DNA from: RGIG995 sp045543655
GTDB lineage: Bacteria; Bacillota; Clostridia; Oscillospirales; UBA644
Direction of reading: 5' to 3'
DNA length: 6,537 nucleotides
Assembly: GCA_045543655.1 (NCBI GenBank)
Contig: JAZPXN010000076.1
Coordinates: forward strand, 1-6,537
Part shown: positions 5,105-6,537 of the stretch, in pieces
Layout: every line of letters begins with the position of its first letter
How positions within the stretch are numbered: the stretch's first letter is position 1
Notes under the pieces: generated by a model
What the model saw: only the letters and a program-made list of their open reading frames with translations
What the model was told of the DNA's origin: nothing
The model's database searches: none
Program-made: the position numbers and the translations under genes

Positions 5105-6469
5105 GGCGCGGGCCACGGCCAGCATGATGGCGCATTCCATCCGCTTGCGGAAGAGATCGCAGCCCGGCGCGTAGACGCCCTTGACCGATCCGGTGGCGTG
5201 GTAGGCGTTGGCGGCGCAGCCGCCGGAGCAGTACAACTTTGCCCAGCAATCGGCGCATTCGGGGCGGGCGTAAACGTTGCAATCGGCGAATTCCTTTTGG
5301 GCGGGCAGGTTGGTGACCCCCGTCCACAGGTCGCCCAGACGGTATTTTTCATCCCCCACGAACTGGTGGCAGGGGTACAGATCGCCCCAGGGGGTGACGG
5401 CCATGTATTCGGTGCCGGAGCCACAGCCGGAAATGCGCTTATAAATGCAGGGGCCGTCGGTCAAGTCGATCATATAATGGTAGAAGGTAAAGGGCTTGCC
5501 GACCTTTTCCCGCTCCAGCATAAGCTGGGCAAGTTTTTCATATTGTTGCATGACGATCTCCCGGTCTTCGGGGGTCAATTCCGAAGGATCTCCGGGCGCG
5601 CAGACCACGGGCTCCATGGAAAGCTCCGTAAAGCCCAGATCGAGCATGGTTTTGATATCTTCCAAAAAATCGGGGTTTGCGTGGGTGAAGGTGCCCCGCA
5701 TATAATAATTTTTCCCCTCCCGGGCCTCCACCAACTGTTGGAATTTGGGGACGATGCGTTCCCAGCTTCCCTTGCCGGCGTAGTCCACCCGATAGCGGTC
5801 GTGGATCTCCTTGCGGCCGTCGAGGGACAAGACCACGTTGCTCATTTCCGCGTTACAGAAATCGATGACGTCTTTGTCGATCAGAACGCCGTTGGTGGTG
5901 AGAGTGAACCGGAAATTTTTGTTATATTGTTTTTCAACGGAACGGGCGTAAGCCACCAGATCCTTGACGACCTGGAAATTCATCAGCGGCTCGCCGCCGA
6001 AAAAGTCCACCTCCAGGTTCCGTCGGGTTCCGGAATTTTCGATCAAGAAATCCAGCGCCCGCTTGCCCACCTCATAAGACATGACCGCCCGCTCGCCGTG
6101 ATATTTGCCCTGGCTTGCAAAGCAATAGGCGCAGTTGAGGTTGCAGGTGTGGGCGATATGGAGGCAAAGCGCCTTGACCACGCCGGAGGTCTTCTGCTTC
6201 AATTCTCCGGCCATGGGGGCAAAGGTGTCGGGAGCGAACAAAAGCCCCTCCTCCTTCAATTCCGCCACCTGATCGTAGCATTCGGAGATCTCTTCGGGCG
6301 TAATTTCCGGCCGGTCGGCGTATTTTTCCGCAACCGAGGCCAGCACCTCCTGCCGGTTTCCTTCAAAGGCGGCAATGATATCGTAGGCAACCTCGTCGAC
6401 GGCGTGCACCGACCCGGAGCAGACGTCGATGACGATATTGTAGCCGTTGAGCTGATACTGATGGATCAT
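5090..6469 (-). CDS. scfB: SCIFF peptide thioether-forming radical SAM maturase
   Basis: A 459-residue enzyme of the CteB/ScfB group, which forms Cys-derived thioether crosslinks in the small six-cysteine SCIFF (ranthipeptide) precursor. Residues 1 to about 85 resemble a PqqD-like RiPP recognition element that binds the leader peptide (MIHQYQLNGYNIVIDV opening). The radical SAM core follows: LHIAHTCNLNCAYCFAS gives CxxxCxxC with Cys109, Cys113 and Cys116 for the SAM-binding [4Fe-4S] cluster, then DFFGGEP (155-161), TLTTNGV (189-195) and LSLDGR (214-219). The C-terminal SPASM-type region has GCGSGTEYMAVTP (348-360) and Cys341, 349, 367, 397, 405, 408, 414, 418, 437 and 446, enough for two auxiliary clusters. 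Length and motif order match the family, with no truncation. The ATG at 6469 has AGGAG seven bases upstream. The precursor gene scfA normally sits immediately upstream but is not visible before the window edge. It is translationally coupled to the downstream PLP protein. Confidence 0.95.
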   Translation of the reverse strand: MIHQYQLNGYNIVIDVCSGSVHAVDEVAYDIIAAFEGNRQEVLASVAEKYADRPEITPEEISECYDQVAELKEEGLLFAPDTFAPMAGELKQKTSGVVKALCLHIAHTCNLNCAYCFASQGKYHGERAVMSYEVGKRALDFLIENSGTRRNLEVDFFGGEPLMNFQVVKDLVAYARSVEKQYNKNFRFTLTTNGVLIDKDVIDFCNAEMSNVVLSLDGRKEIHDRYRVDYAGKGSWERIVPKFQQLVEAREGKNYYMRGTFTHANPDFLEDIKTMLDLGFTELSMEPVVCAPGDPSELTPEDREIVMQQYEKLAQLMLEREKVGKPFTFYHYMIDLTDGPCIYKRISGCGSGTEYMAVTPWGDLYPCHQFVGDEKYRLGDLWTGVTNLPAQKEFADCNVYARPECADCWAKLYCSGGCAANAYHATGSVKGVYAPGCDLFRKRMECAIMLAVARAEGEA

Positions 6470-6476
6470 ATTTTTT

Positions 6477-6481
6477 CTCCT
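6477..6481 (-). promoter_or_regulatory. Ribosome binding site of scfB
   Basis: AGGAG on the minus strand (6481-6477), seven bases before the ATG at 6469, fixes the scfB start. Upstream to the edge the minus strand is C-rich, with no clear -35/-10 pair, so the promoter may lie outside the window. Confidence 0.9.
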
Positions 6482-6537
6482 GTTTATGATAAGATAGTGG
6501 GGAGCGGGGGGGAACGAGGGGACGGTGTTCTTTCTTG

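Noticed and set aside
5094..5327. N-terminal extension of the decarboxylase frame into scfB
   Set aside because: The extra 78 residues are Arg/Pro-rich and out of frame with the well-conserved scfB C-terminus; the ATGA overlap with a purine-rich site gives a better start.

Overview
The window looks like a piece of chromosome from a GC-rich gut-type member of the Clostridia (Bacillota), plausibly Oscillospiraceae-like. The grounds are a SCIFF-peptide radical SAM maturase (a near-clostridial marker), a clostridial-type 2-enoate reductase, AGGAG ribosome binding sites, a consensus sigma-A promoter, and intergenic DNA packed with short palindromic repeats. The taxonomic placement is inference. 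No phage, plasmid, IS transposase, tRNA, rRNA or CRISPR array is visible.

Layout. Positions 1-372 carry no gene but hold two palindromic repeat elements. A near-perfect extended -10 promoter (373-401) then drives a single 685-residue, three-cofactor enoate reductase of the Old Yellow Enzyme / 2,4-dienoyl-CoA reductase group (455-2512, + strand), which ends at a clean intrinsic terminator (2536-2568). Positions 2569-3779 are a 1.2-kb gene-free block between convergent genes, filled with at least nine structured repeat elements of three families. On the minus strand, reading from the right edge, are a SCIFF maturase (scfB, 6469-5090) and, overlapping it by an ATGA, a PLP-dependent Orn/Lys/Arg-decarboxylase-family protein (5093-3780). 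These two form a translationally coupled pair.

How the genes work together. ScfB is expected to install thioether crosslinks on a small Cys-rich precursor (ScfA), which should lie just beyond the right edge; the 68 bases available upstream of scfB show no sign of it. The coupled PLP protein may act in the same process or may simply share the operon. The enoate reductase is an independent one-gene unit, probably for anaerobic reduction of an unsaturated carboxylate by NADH.

The most unusual content is the repeat system. Three families (A, B, C; eleven elements) are built from consecutive hairpins. Between copies the stem sequences change while base pairing is largely kept, including exact compensatory pair swaps at loop-closing positions. 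This points to selection or copying at the level of folded single strands rather than simple duplication. No mobilising enzyme is in the window.
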